Assembly: GCF_017377715.1 (NCBI RefSeq)
Contig: NZ_JAFVMF010000012.1
Coordinates: 103,337 to 167,336 of the forward strand
Length of the DNA stretch: 64,000 bases
Origin: Acetobacter sacchari
GTDB taxonomy: Bacteria > Pseudomonadota > Alphaproteobacteria > Acetobacterales > Acetobacteraceae
Direction of reading: 5' to 3'
Shown: positions 17,379 to 24,674 of the stretch, piece by piece
Position numbering within the stretch: position 1 is the stretch's first letter
Layout: each line of letters begins with the position of its first letter
Translations under genes and position numbers: made by a program
The notes under the pieces: model-generated
What the model saw: only the letters and a program-made list of their open reading frames with translations
Told to the model about the DNA's origin: nothing
The model's database searches: none

Positions 17379-18171
17379 TTCGGACGACCACGAATTCCAA
17401 ACACGGCTGGCTGGTTTAGGCGCCAGCCTGAACGGGCGGTCAATAGGGGACGAGTATCTCAAACTGCACCGCAGGCGCAGCTTTCTAAAACGCGGCGCAC
17501 TAATAGCAGGAGTGGGATTGTCGTCTACGCTGGGGGTTGAAATGATTCAACCGGCCCACGCTGATGTGATGACGGCTGCGGGTGAAACCAGAACTGTTTC
17601 TTTTGCACAAACAGAATTACTTGTTGGACCGCTTACTGCGCTCAATCTGCGAGACGACGCTTCACAGCCGTCAATCGAATTACTCTCAGGCAGAGTGTTG
17701 GGCTCCTGCCCGCCGGACGCATCGCCCCCGCTACTGCGCATTACTGGACGATTTGGAGCCGTTCTTTCCGCTCGGCAGAGTTTCTGTCTTCACCTGAGTC
17801 GCAAGGAATTCACCGCCGCGTCGCCAGACAATGCCTGTTTCACCGCCCGGTCCGGACGGACTTACGTACTTGCTGCGGGAACAGAGCTCCAGATGACTGG
17901 TGAGAAAATTGTTATGGCGCCGAAAAGCTGGGGAGCGTCGTCGGCCTGGAAGAACGGCTTTCTGGTTTGTCAGGATGCGCCTTTGGGTAGATTGCTCGAC
18001 AATCTGTCTGCGTATTGGAGTGGATACATTTATGCCTCCAACGAGATTCGCGCGCGACGCGTGTCGGGCTCGTTTTCGGTTTCGAATCCCATGCAGACCC
18101 TTTTGGAGATAGGCTCGATTTACAATGTCGTTGTCAGACAATATCCTTTTGGAGTCGTCTACTTGAGCTAA
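17371..18171 (+). CDS. FecR-like anti-sigma/signalling protein with a Tat-type membrane sequence
   Basis: 266 residues from GTG 17371 inside the sigma gene end. The periplasmic part shows the FecR pattern, with WKNGFLVCQDAPLGRLLDNLSAY and RRVSGSFSVSNPMQTLLEI (the C-terminal STN-contacting half). The N-terminal side is unusual. The cytosolic stretch is only about 34 residues, far shorter than the usual FecR anti-sigma domain. The membrane segment is preceded by RRSFLK (35-40), a twin-arginine motif, and ends PAHA before an apparent cleavage point. It should receive the signal from the receptor STN domain and control the sigma factor. Confidence 0.85.
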   Translation: MSDSDDHEFQTRLAGLGASLNGRSIGDEYLKLHRRRSFLKRGALIAGVGLSSTLGVEMIQPAHADVMTAAGETRTVSFAQTELLVGPLTALNLRDDASQPSIELLSGRVLGSCPPDASPPLLRITGRFGAVLSARQSFCLHLSRKEFTAASPDNACFTARSGRTYVLAAGTELQMTGEKIVMAPKSWGASSAWKNGFLVCQDAPLGRLLDNLSAYWSGYIYASNEIRARRVSGSFSVSNPMQTLLEIGSIYNVVVRQYPFGVVYLS

Positions 18172-18222
18172 CCCTCAGCATATTTTCGTATTGCTCATAG
18201 ACGTTGCACTTTGACGACAAAA

Positions 18223-18282
18223 AATGGGCGCGGCCCATGCTGCCGCGTCGTTAGTTAGCCACTCACTCACGCGACGCCCATT
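18223..18282. terminator. Inverted repeat between convergent fecR-like and MocR genes
   Basis: AATGGGCG (18223-18230) pairs with CGCCCATT (18275-18282), and an inner ATGGGC-GCG-GCCCAT hairpin is also possible. It lies between convergent genes and may act on both transcripts, though there is no T-run. Confidence 0.35.
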
Positions 18283-18338
18283 CGATCACCAATATCAGTT
18301 AAGATATACAAAACATTTAAGCGAAACCTGAGAGCCTT

Positions 18339-19739
18339 TCAAACCACCCCCTCACACGCCAGCTCCTCCCGTCGAACCAACGCCTCCGAGACCACCGAAA
18401 GCGCCATCGCGAGCGACGTACGATCATCCGGAGCGCCCAGGCATAGCCGCAGGCCTGAATCCGCATCCTGCGACACAGCCGACGCATCGGGCGGCGTCAA
18501 CTCGACCCCGCTGCGCAACGCACGCGCAGCCACCTGCTCTGCCGCCAGAGGCGAGAGAGGCAACCACACATGCGGCGAACATGGGCCGCCGGGTTGCGTC
18601 ATCGCCGTTCCAAGCGCCGCCTGCGCCATCGCGAACCGGGCCGACGTTTCCTTACGCACATCCGCCATGATCGCGTCGACGCGTCCGTCCGCCACCCATT
18701 GCGAGAACACCAACCCACCCAACGCCGGGGGGCAATATCCCAGCGCCCTCACGCCGCGCAGCATTCTTTCGACCGGAAACAATTGCGGCAACACAAGGAA
18801 CGCCAGCCTGAACCCCGGGCAGACGCCCTTGGACAGACTGGCGAGGTAGATCGTTCGCTCCGGCGCGAACTGTGCGATCTGCGGCGGCTTACCCGAGTAT
18901 GAGTAATAGGCGTCGTCTTCGAGAATCAGAAGATCGCGCGCACGGGCGACCTCCGCGATTTCCTTCCGCCTCTGAACCGACATGGTGCGGGACGTCGGAT
19001 TATGCAGCGTCGGCACTGTGAACAGCAGACGCGACCGCGTTTCGGCCGCCGCGCGGTCGAGCGCCTCTGGCGACAATCCCTCCGCATCCATCGCGACGCC
19101 ACGCATGGCGATTCCGAAGTGTTCGGCGGCCATCCGTGCGCCGTAGAAGGTCGAGGATTCGCACAGCACCGTATCGCCGGGGCGACAGAGAGATGAAAAA
19201 ACCAGCGCCAGCGCGTGCTGACCACCGTTGCACTGCACCAGATCGCCTGCCTGGACCTGCAAGCCGAACTGTCGGTCCAGCCACAACGTCGCCGCCTCCC
19301 GCACCGCTGGCAATCCCGCTCCCTGCACGTACTGCAACGCCGGTTCGAGAACACCGCGCACAGCAAGGTCAGCCAACGCGGCGTTCAGAGCCCCGACAAG
19401 TGACACCGGAGGGGGCGTATTGCACCGCAGATCAACGACGCTGCGATCTTGGGCGATCATCGCCCCCCTCTCCCGGGTCGGCACATCGCGCAGAGGGTCG
19501 GCCTGCGCACGCACGAACGACCCTCGACCAACATGGGCCGACAGCAATCCACGCCGCTCCGCCTCGGCGTACGCCCGCGTTACGCTGCCGACGCTGACGC
19601 CTAGACGAAACGCCAGTTCCCGTTGCGGCGGAAGCCTCTCCCCGGCGGAAAGGACGCCTGCGCGCATGTCGTGATCTATGGCGCTGACAAGGCGCTCATA
19701 AAGCGGAGCGTGGCCGTCGGGTAACTCGGGCGTCCACAT
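18339..19739 (-). CDS. MocR/PdxR-type transcriptional regulator (GntR HTH plus aminotransferase domain)
   Basis: 466 residues. Residues about 10-75 form a GntR winged helix (PLYERLVSAIDHDMRAGVLS, LPPQRELAFRLGVSVGSVTR). The remainder is a fold-type I aminotransferase with the PLP lysine in LASLSKGVCPGFRLAF, NGGQHAL and LEDDAYYSYSG. These regulators use bound PLP to sense amines or vitamin B6 and normally bind direct repeats in the divergent promoter. The UrcA and PhzF genes are divergent from it and are its likely targets. Confidence 0.92.
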   Translation of the reverse strand: MWTPELPDGHAPLYERLVSAIDHDMRAGVLSAGERLPPQRELAFRLGVSVGSVTRAYAEAERRGLLSAHVGRGSFVRAQADPLRDVPTRERGAMIAQDRSVVDLRCNTPPPVSLVGALNAALADLAVRGVLEPALQYVQGAGLPAVREAATLWLDRQFGLQVQAGDLVQCNGGQHALALVFSSLCRPGDTVLCESSTFYGARMAAEHFGIAMRGVAMDAEGLSPEALDRAAAETRSRLLFTVPTLHNPTSRTMSVQRRKEIAEVARARDLLILEDDAYYSYSGKPPQIAQFAPERTIYLASLSKGVCPGFRLAFLVLPQLFPVERMLRGVRALGYCPPALGGLVFSQWVADGRVDAIMADVRKETSARFAMAQAALGTAMTQPGGPCSPHVWLPLSPLAAEQVAARALRSGVELTPPDASAVSQDADSGLRLCLGAPDDRTSLAMALSVVSEALVRREELACEGVV

Positions 19740-19809
19740 GAAGCACCTCCTGCGGGTGAATTGTATTGGTTCAATATAAGAATTGATCTCTTTTGTGAAG
19801 CTGGCAATT

Positions 19810-19853
19810 TATAACAATCGAATCGATTCGTGTTGATTGTACTATAACAATCG
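19810..19853. promoter_or_regulatory. Direct repeats in the MocR/urcA divergent promoter region
   Basis: TATAACAATCG occurs at 19810-19820 and again at 19843-19853, 33 bases apart (about three helical turns, same face). An inverted GATTGT sits between them at 19835-19840. MocR proteins typically bind spaced direct repeats, so this is the candidate operator. Confidence 0.55.
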
Positions 19854-19948
19854 GGACAACGTTTATGCTTTCCACTTTCATGGGCAGGACCCTCCCGCCC
19901 CCCACTGCTCAATTCGACCGACGGCACATCAGAATTCCGCGCGACGTT

Positions 19949-20305
19949 ATGAGCGCCACGTGGATGCTAACGGCGGTCATCGGCGGCCTGATCCTGCTAC
20001 TCGCGATCCGCACGCCAGCAGTGGCGCAGGACGATGATACAATCACCGAACACGTCGCCGTTTTGTGGCGTCCGGGCGACCTCGCGGACGCTGCACGCGC
20101 CAAAGCTCTTCTGCAACGTCTGAGCGCCGCTTCGATCGCCGCATGCGGCGGAGACAGCAGCACGTCGGCGCCGCTGAAGTCTGTAGCCGAGAACTCCGCC
20201 TGCCACCGCGAAAGTCTTCGGCGCGCCATACAATCCTTTCACAACCCGCTGTTGACTCGCCTCGCCAACGCGACCGACGCCGCAAACACCACAGATCAGG
20301 ACTGA
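19949..20305 (+). CDS. UrcA family exported protein
   Basis: 118 residues from ATG 19949, where a signal peptide begins (MLTAVIGGLILLLAIRTPAVA, in two adjacent parts, ending AQ). Upstream in-frame ATGs add residues with no match. The mature part has the UrcA pattern: AVLWRPGDLADAARAKALLQRL, AACGGD, and CHRESLRRAI with paired cysteines. The family is periplasmic and of unknown function. It ends seven bases before the PhzF gene and is probably in one operon with it. Confidence 0.7.
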   Translation: MSATWMLTAVIGGLILLLAIRTPAVAQDDDTITEHVAVLWRPGDLADAARAKALLQRLSAASIAACGGDSSTSAPLKSVAENSACHRESLRRAIQSFHNPLLTRLANATDAANTTDQD

Positions 20306-20312
20306 TAACGCC

Positions 20313-21164
20313 ATGACGACTGCACTGCCATTTCTTCAGGTCGACGTATTCGCCTCCACGGCGTTCCGCGGCAATCCGCTCGCCGTCATCGCCGGAGCCG
20401 ATGCGCTGAGCGCTGCCCAGATGGCTCAGATCGCCAACTGGACGAATCTGAGCGAGACGACGTTCATCCTCAAACCCAGAGATCCACAAGCAGATTATCA
20501 TGTCCGCATTTTCACGCCGCACGGGGAGCTTCCCTTCGCCGGGCACCCAACGCTTGGCACGGCCCACGTTTGGCGCACGCTCGGTGGGCAACCGAAAAGC
20601 GACGTCATCATGCAGGAATGCGGCGTCGGTCTGGTGCCTGTGCGTGAACGGGAGGGACGCTTTTCTTTCGCCGCTCCACCCCGTCGGCGCAGCGGCCCGG
20701 CCGACGCAGCGACCGTAGCCAAGGCGGCCGCTGCGTTGCGGCTGAACGCCGGAGACGTGATCGCAGCAGAATGGGCCGATAACGGCCCCGGCTGGCTGGC
20801 GTTACGCCTACGCTCACGCGAAGCGGTGCTGGCGGTGCAACCGGACTGGAACGCATTCGACGGGATGAAATTGGGGCTCGTCGGCGCATGGGACCCGGCG
20901 CGCGACGGAGATGCGGCGCAATTTGAAGTCCGCGCGCTGTACAGTGAAGGAAACGGAAGAGGATTTGAAGATCCCGTCACCGGCAGCCTGAATGCGGCGA
21001 TCGCGCAATGGCTTATCGGCGGAGGATTCGCGCCGTCACATTATATCGCCAGCCAAGGCGCAGTGCTTGGACGCGCCGGACGCGTCTTCGTCGAGCAGGA
21101 CGAAGGCAATATCTGGATCGGCGGCACCGTCGTCACGAGAATTCATGGAACGATCACGCCCTGA
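20313..21164 (+). CDS. PhzF family isomerase-like protein
   Basis: 283 residues, the normal length. FLQVDVFASTAFRGNPLAVI, the active-site segment NLSETTFIL with the catalytic Glu, IFTPHGELPFAGHPTLGTAHVW, and EDPVTGSLNAAIAQWL are diagnostic. PhzF enzymes isomerise dihydro-hydroxyanthranilate in phenazine synthesis, but most homologues, including isolated ones like this, act on unknown small molecules. No other phenazine genes are present. The divergent MocR regulator suggests control by an amine or PLP-linked signal. Confidence 0.93.
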   Translation: MTTALPFLQVDVFASTAFRGNPLAVIAGADALSAAQMAQIANWTNLSETTFILKPRDPQADYHVRIFTPHGELPFAGHPTLGTAHVWRTLGGQPKSDVIMQECGVGLVPVREREGRFSFAAPPRRRSGPADAATVAKAAAALRLNAGDVIAAEWADNGPGWLALRLRSREAVLAVQPDWNAFDGMKLGLVGAWDPARDGDAAQFEVRALYSEGNGRGFEDPVTGSLNAAIAQWLIGGGFAPSHYIASQGAVLGRAGRVFVEQDEGNIWIGGTVVTRIHGTITP

Positions 21165-21193
21165 TTCCTCACCGACAACCCATCGCGCGCGCG

Positions 21194-21982
21194 TCAGACG
21201 CTCCGCCAGATCATATAGGTGGCGACGAGAAAGATGACGCACGCGAAAAGCGTCGACAGAAGACCAGTTTTTCCGGCCATACTCCGGGCGGCCCGCGTTC
21301 CGACGAAACTGCCTGCGACGCCGCCCAGAATGAACAGCCCCGCCAGACGCCAGTCGATCAGGCCTGAGGCGAGATAACTCGCGGCCGTGCTGAAGCCGAA
21401 AACAGAGACCGCGACCAACGACGTGCCAATCGCGTTCAAAATCGGCATCCCCGTGGCGGCGATCAGAGCGGGCACGATCAGAAATCCGCCGCCGATGCCG
21501 AAAAATCCCGACAGGACTCCGGCGCCAAGCCCGCACCCCATGACCTTCGGCGCCGCCGCCCACGTAAAACCGCCTCCCGCACAGGCGACGCGCTTGCGGC
21601 CGCGCAACATCAGCACGCCAACGACAATCATCAGCAGCGCGAAGCAAAGCAACAGACGTTGGCCGTCTACGGCTTTACCGATCGTGGCTCCCAGCAGAGC
21701 GCCCGCCACGCCGCACCCCGCGAACAGGCCGGCGCAGCGCCACTGCACGACGCCGGAGCGCGCGTGATGCGTCAGCCCGGCAAGGGCGTTGACCGCGACG
21801 GCGAAGGCGCTGGTGCCTATGGCGACATGCGGATTGGCGACGCCGACGACATAGACCATCAACGGCACAGCGAGGATCGAACCGCCTCCGCCGATAAGGC
21901 CGAGCGTGAATCCAACCAGAGTTCCGCAGGCAATTTCAATCGCCGCGTGCAGAATGACTGAGTCCATGTCAGGCGACCTCAC
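21194..21982 (-). CDS. TSUP family (TauE/SafE) sulfite/sulfonate-type exporter
   Basis: 262 residues with about eight hydrophobic spans and the two family repeats GFTLGLIGGGGSILAVPLM and GVLSGFFGIGGGFLIVPALI. TSUP proteins move sulfite, sulfonates or other sulfur anions across the inner membrane. It lies 84 bases downstream of the persulfide dioxygenase on the same strand. The two would convert persulfide to sulfite and then expel it. Confidence 0.93.
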   Translation of the reverse strand: MRSPDMDSVILHAAIEIACGTLVGFTLGLIGGGGSILAVPLMVYVVGVANPHVAIGTSAFAVAVNALAGLTHHARSGVVQWRCAGLFAGCGVAGALLGATIGKAVDGQRLLLCFALLMIVVGVLMLRGRKRVACAGGGFTWAAAPKVMGCGLGAGVLSGFFGIGGGFLIVPALIAATGMPILNAIGTSLVAVSVFGFSTAASYLASGLIDWRLAGLFILGGVAGSFVGTRAARSMAGKTGLLSTLFACVIFLVATYMIWRSV

Positions 21983-22066
21983 AGGCGAACGCGCCCGTCA
22001 TCCCGGACGCTTGCGCGAACGCGGAACCACCCCTGCCGCACATAAATGGAAAAGCCGCCATACGCA

Positions 22067-23008
22067 TTACAGGGTGTCGATCGGCACCTTCAGGTAACGT
22101 GTTCCGTTGCTCTCCGGCTCCGGCATCCGCCCGCCTCGCATGTTCACCTGCACCGACGGCACGATGAGGTTTGGCAGGGAAAGCGTGGCGTCGCGATCAC
22201 ACCGCATCTGCACAAACGCGTCTTCCTCTATCCCGTCGTGAACATGGATATTGCTATCCCTCTCGGCTGCGACTGTGGTTTCCCACGCGTAGCAGTCGCG
22301 GCCCGGCGCCTTGTAGTCATGACAGAGGAAGAGGCGCGTTTCGCCTGGCAGGGACAGAAGGCGTCGGATCGACTGAAACAATTGCCGTGCGTCCCCCCCA
22401 GGGAAATCAGCGCGGGCGGTGCCGTAGTCCGGCATGAACAATGTATCGCCGATAAAAGCAGCGTCACCGATGACGAACGCCATGTCGGCAGGCGTGTGGC
22501 CAGGCACATGGAGAACCGTCACCTGCACATCCCCGAGCGAAAAACGGTCGCCATCGTGAAACAGGCGATCGAACTGCGACCCGTCACGCGCGAATTCCGT
22601 CCCTGCGTTAAAAATTTTGCCGAATACATCCTGCACCCGGACGATTTCCGCCCCGATGCCCATTTTGCCTCCAAGCTGCGTTTGCAGCCAGGGTGCTGCG
22701 GACAGGTGATCCGCATGAGCGTGCGTCTCAAGGACCCAGGCGACTTTCAACCCTTCTGCACGGATATAGTCGACCACGCGCAGCGCCTCGTCATGATGCG
22801 TGCGGCCCGACGCCTGATCGTAATTCAGAACGCTATCTATAACCGCTGCTTCTCGAGTGACGGGGTCATGAGCCACATGCGTCGCCGTAAAGGTTTTCTC
22901 ATCAAAGAACGTTCTGACCACAGGCGCGGGGCGCTCGCCCCGTCGCGCTGCAGCGATCTGAGCAAAAGCTTCCGCGAGCACCCTGTCCGACATCAAGACG
23001 TCTCCCAT
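22067..23008 (-). CDS. Persulfide dioxygenase-like MBL-fold hydrolase (ETHE1/Blh type)
   Basis: 313 residues. It has the metallo-beta-lactamase motif THAHADH, then VLHVPGHTPADMAFVIGD, FIGDTLFMPDYGTARADFPGGDARQLF (split by the 20-residue limit: FIGDTLFMPDYGTARADF, PGGDA), and FLCHDYKAPGRDCYAWETT. These match the ETHE1/PDO group, which oxidises glutathione persulfide to sulfite using Fe(II). The first gene of a leftward pair with the TSUP exporter. An AT-rich dyad just upstream is a probable ArsR-family operator. An internal ATG at 22993 is an alternative start. Confidence 0.9.
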   Translation of the reverse strand: MGDVLMSDRVLAEAFAQIAAARRGERPAPVVRTFFDEKTFTATHVAHDPVTREAAVIDSVLNYDQASGRTHHDEALRVVDYIRAEGLKVAWVLETHAHADHLSAAPWLQTQLGGKMGIGAEIVRVQDVFGKIFNAGTEFARDGSQFDRLFHDGDRFSLGDVQVTVLHVPGHTPADMAFVIGDAAFIGDTLFMPDYGTARADFPGGDARQLFQSIRRLLSLPGETRLFLCHDYKAPGRDCYAWETTVAAERDSNIHVHDGIEEDAFVQMRCDRDATLSLPNLIVPSVQVNMRGGRMPEPESNGTRYLKVPIDTL

Positions 23009-23025
23009 CGACGGAAAAATGAATT

Positions 23026-23042
23026 GATTAATTTAATTAATC
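23026..23042. promoter_or_regulatory. Palindromic operator between divergent persulfide dioxygenase and peroxiredoxin genes
   Basis: GATTAAT-TTA-ATTAATC, a perfect 7-3-7 dyad in the 81-base divergent promoter region. It resembles the AT-rich BigR/SqrR boxes of ArsR repressors, and an ArsR gene is the second gene of the rightward operon. Confidence 0.65.
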
Positions 23043-23089
23043 CTGAAACTATATTGCGTCAAGGCAATCAGAATTTTATAAAGAACGCC

Positions 23090-23740
23090 ATGAACGACTT
23101 CTCCAGCCAGAGCGCAGCGACGACCTTCCGCCCTTTCCCCAAGATCGGGGACAAGGCGCCTGATTTTTCGGCTCGCACGACGTTGGGGGAGCTGACGCTC
23201 AGCGACATACGTGGCCAGTGGGTGATCCTGTTCGCGCACCCGGCCGACTTCACGCCTGTCTGCACCAGCGAATTCATCGCCCTCGCCGCTGCGTCTCCGG
23301 AATTCGCCGCCATGGATTGCGTGCTGATCGGCCTTTCGATCGACAGCGTCTTTTCCCACCTGGCCTGGATTGAGGCCATCAGATCTGAATTCGGCGTATC
23401 GATTCCCTTCCCCATAGCTGAAGATCCCTCGATGGCGGTGTCACGGGCTTACGGCATGCTGGACGACACGTCTGAAAACAGCGCGACGATCCGCGCGATG
23501 TATGTCATTGACCCGGAGGGCGTGATCCGGGCCATTCAGTGGTACCCGCCTACCGTCGGCCGCTCTGTCGATGAGCTCAAACGCCTGCTGGCCGCGCTGC
23601 AACTGGTGTCGACCAGACCCGTGCTAACGCCGGAAGGTTGGCGCCCAGGCGAACCGCCCATAGCGCCACCTCCGGAGAAGCAGCGAGACCTCGCACGACT
23701 GGGCCCGCGGTGGTTTCTTCGGGAGGTTTCCGCTTCATGA
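23090..23740 (+). CDS. Peroxiredoxin, 1-Cys (Prx6-like) type
   Basis: 216 residues from ATG 23090; the frame is open far upstream but conserved sequence starts here. FRPFPKIGDKAPDFSARTT, the peroxidatic motif HPADFTPVCTSEF, and RAMYVIDPEGVIRAI are the AhpC/TSA-Prx6 features. The long C-terminal arm (QWYPPTVGR, then DELKRLLAAL) fits the 1-Cys group. It reduces peroxides with an outside thiol donor. It overlaps the ArsR gene in ATGA and diverges from the persulfide dioxygenase. Confidence 0.92.
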   Translation: MNDFSSQSAATTFRPFPKIGDKAPDFSARTTLGELTLSDIRGQWVILFAHPADFTPVCTSEFIALAAASPEFAAMDCVLIGLSIDSVFSHLAWIEAIRSEFGVSIPFPIAEDPSMAVSRAYGMLDDTSENSATIRAMYVIDPEGVIRAIQWYPPTVGRSVDELKRLLAALQLVSTRPVLTPEGWRPGEPPIAPPPEKQRDLARLGPRWFLREVSAS

Positions 23741-24126
23741 GCGCCCTGACCCCCGAAAGCGCGCGAACACTTTCTGAATTTCTGAAAGTATATACGCAGC
23801 CCCAACGCCTGCTGATCCTCGATACGCTACTGCGCGGCGAGCGCGCGGTCAGCGATATCGAGAGCCAAACTGGCGTCACGCAACCCACACTCAGCCAGCA
23901 ACTCGCAACCCTGCGGCGCGCCGGAGTGATCGTGGCTCGGCGGAAGTCCCGCGCCATTTTCTACGCTCTGGCCAGCGACGCCGAGACACGGCGGGTGCGC
24001 CTGTTGCTTGGCGTCGCCAACGACGCCTCGCTTCCCGCCGATGCGGGGTCGCCCTACCTCTGCACAGCATCATCGCCTCGACGTGAGTCCGGAGCCAGTT
24101 TCGCCCGCGTACACCCCCTGCTCTGA
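23737..24126 (+). CDS. ArsR/SmtB-family transcriptional regulator
   Basis: 129 residues from ATG 23737 overlapping the peroxiredoxin stop. The winged helix is clear: LLILDTLLRGERAVSDIES, TGVTQPTLSQQLATLRRAGV, ARRKSRAIFYALAS. Overall it resembles BigR/SqrR/YgaV repressors of sulfide oxidation genes. The position usually held by the first redox cysteine (LLILC) is aspartate here (LLILD). The only cysteine seen is in the tail (LCTASS). The signal sensed may therefore differ. It probably controls the divergent operator at 23026-23042. Confidence 0.85.
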   Translation: MSALTPESARTLSEFLKVYTQPQRLLILDTLLRGERAVSDIESQTGVTQPTLSQQLATLRRAGVIVARRKSRAIFYALASDAETRRVRLLLGVANDASLPADAGSPYLCTASSPRRESGASFARVHPLL

Positions 24127-24128
24127 CG

Positions 24129-24674
24129 TTATTTCTTGCCACCGCGCCGGACCGTCATGCTCGGGAACACATCATCTCGCAGTACCAGACCGTGCAACAG
24201 CGCGGCCCCAAGATGAGCGAGCACGACGGCGAGCAGTGAAAAAGCGAGCCACGAGTGGAGATGGCGCAGCGTTGCAAACAACTCCGTGTCGTGAGGCAGG
24301 ATAGGCGGTAGAGACGCACCGCCCCACATCGTCACCGGATACGCGCCGGCCGAAAGCATTCCCCACCCCACCAGAGGCTGCGCGATCATCAGGACGTAAA
24401 GCACGACATGGGACGCTCGCGCGGCTAGTCTAAGCACAGGCGGCAAGGTGTCAGGCAACTGAGGCGCACGAAACAGGAACCGATTGGCAAGCCGGACGAG
24501 CGCCAGCAACAGGATTGCTATTCCCAAAGGCCGATGCAGATCGACAAGCGTGTGATAGGCCGGACCGACGGTCGCCGCCATAAACACGCCGATGAACAGC
24601 ATCGCCAAAATCATCGCCGCCATGAGCCAGTGCAGCACTCGCGCGGAAATCGGAAAACTCTCGACACTGCGCAT
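24129..24674 (-). CDS. Cytochrome b561-type membrane protein
   Basis: 181 residues with four membrane spans. Candidate haem ligands: His in RVLHWLMAAMILAML, HTLVDLHRPLGIAIL, ARASHVVLYVLMIAQPLVGW, and LRHLHSWLAFSLLAVVLAHLG. The family passes electrons from ubiquinol across the inner membrane. Its start overlaps the catalase-like gene stop, so the two are co-translated. It may supply electrons to that periplasm-facing peroxidase, which is a known pairing. Confidence 0.93.
   Translation of the reverse strand: MRSVESFPISARVLHWLMAAMILAMLFIGVFMAATVGPAYHTLVDLHRPLGIAILLLALVRLANRFLFRAPQLPDTLPPVLRLAARASHVVLYVLMIAQPLVGWGMLSAGAYPVTMWGGASLPPILPHDTELFATLRHLHSWLAFSLLAVVLAHLGAALLHGLVLRDDVFPSMTVRRGGKK

Noticed and set aside
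20313..21164. PhzF gene as evidence of phenazine production
   Set aside because: No other phenazine genes are present, and isolated PhzF homologues are widespread.
22046..23089. Long rightward frame leading into the peroxiredoxin
   Set aside because: This part is antisense to the persulfide dioxygenase; family sequence begins only at ATG 23090.
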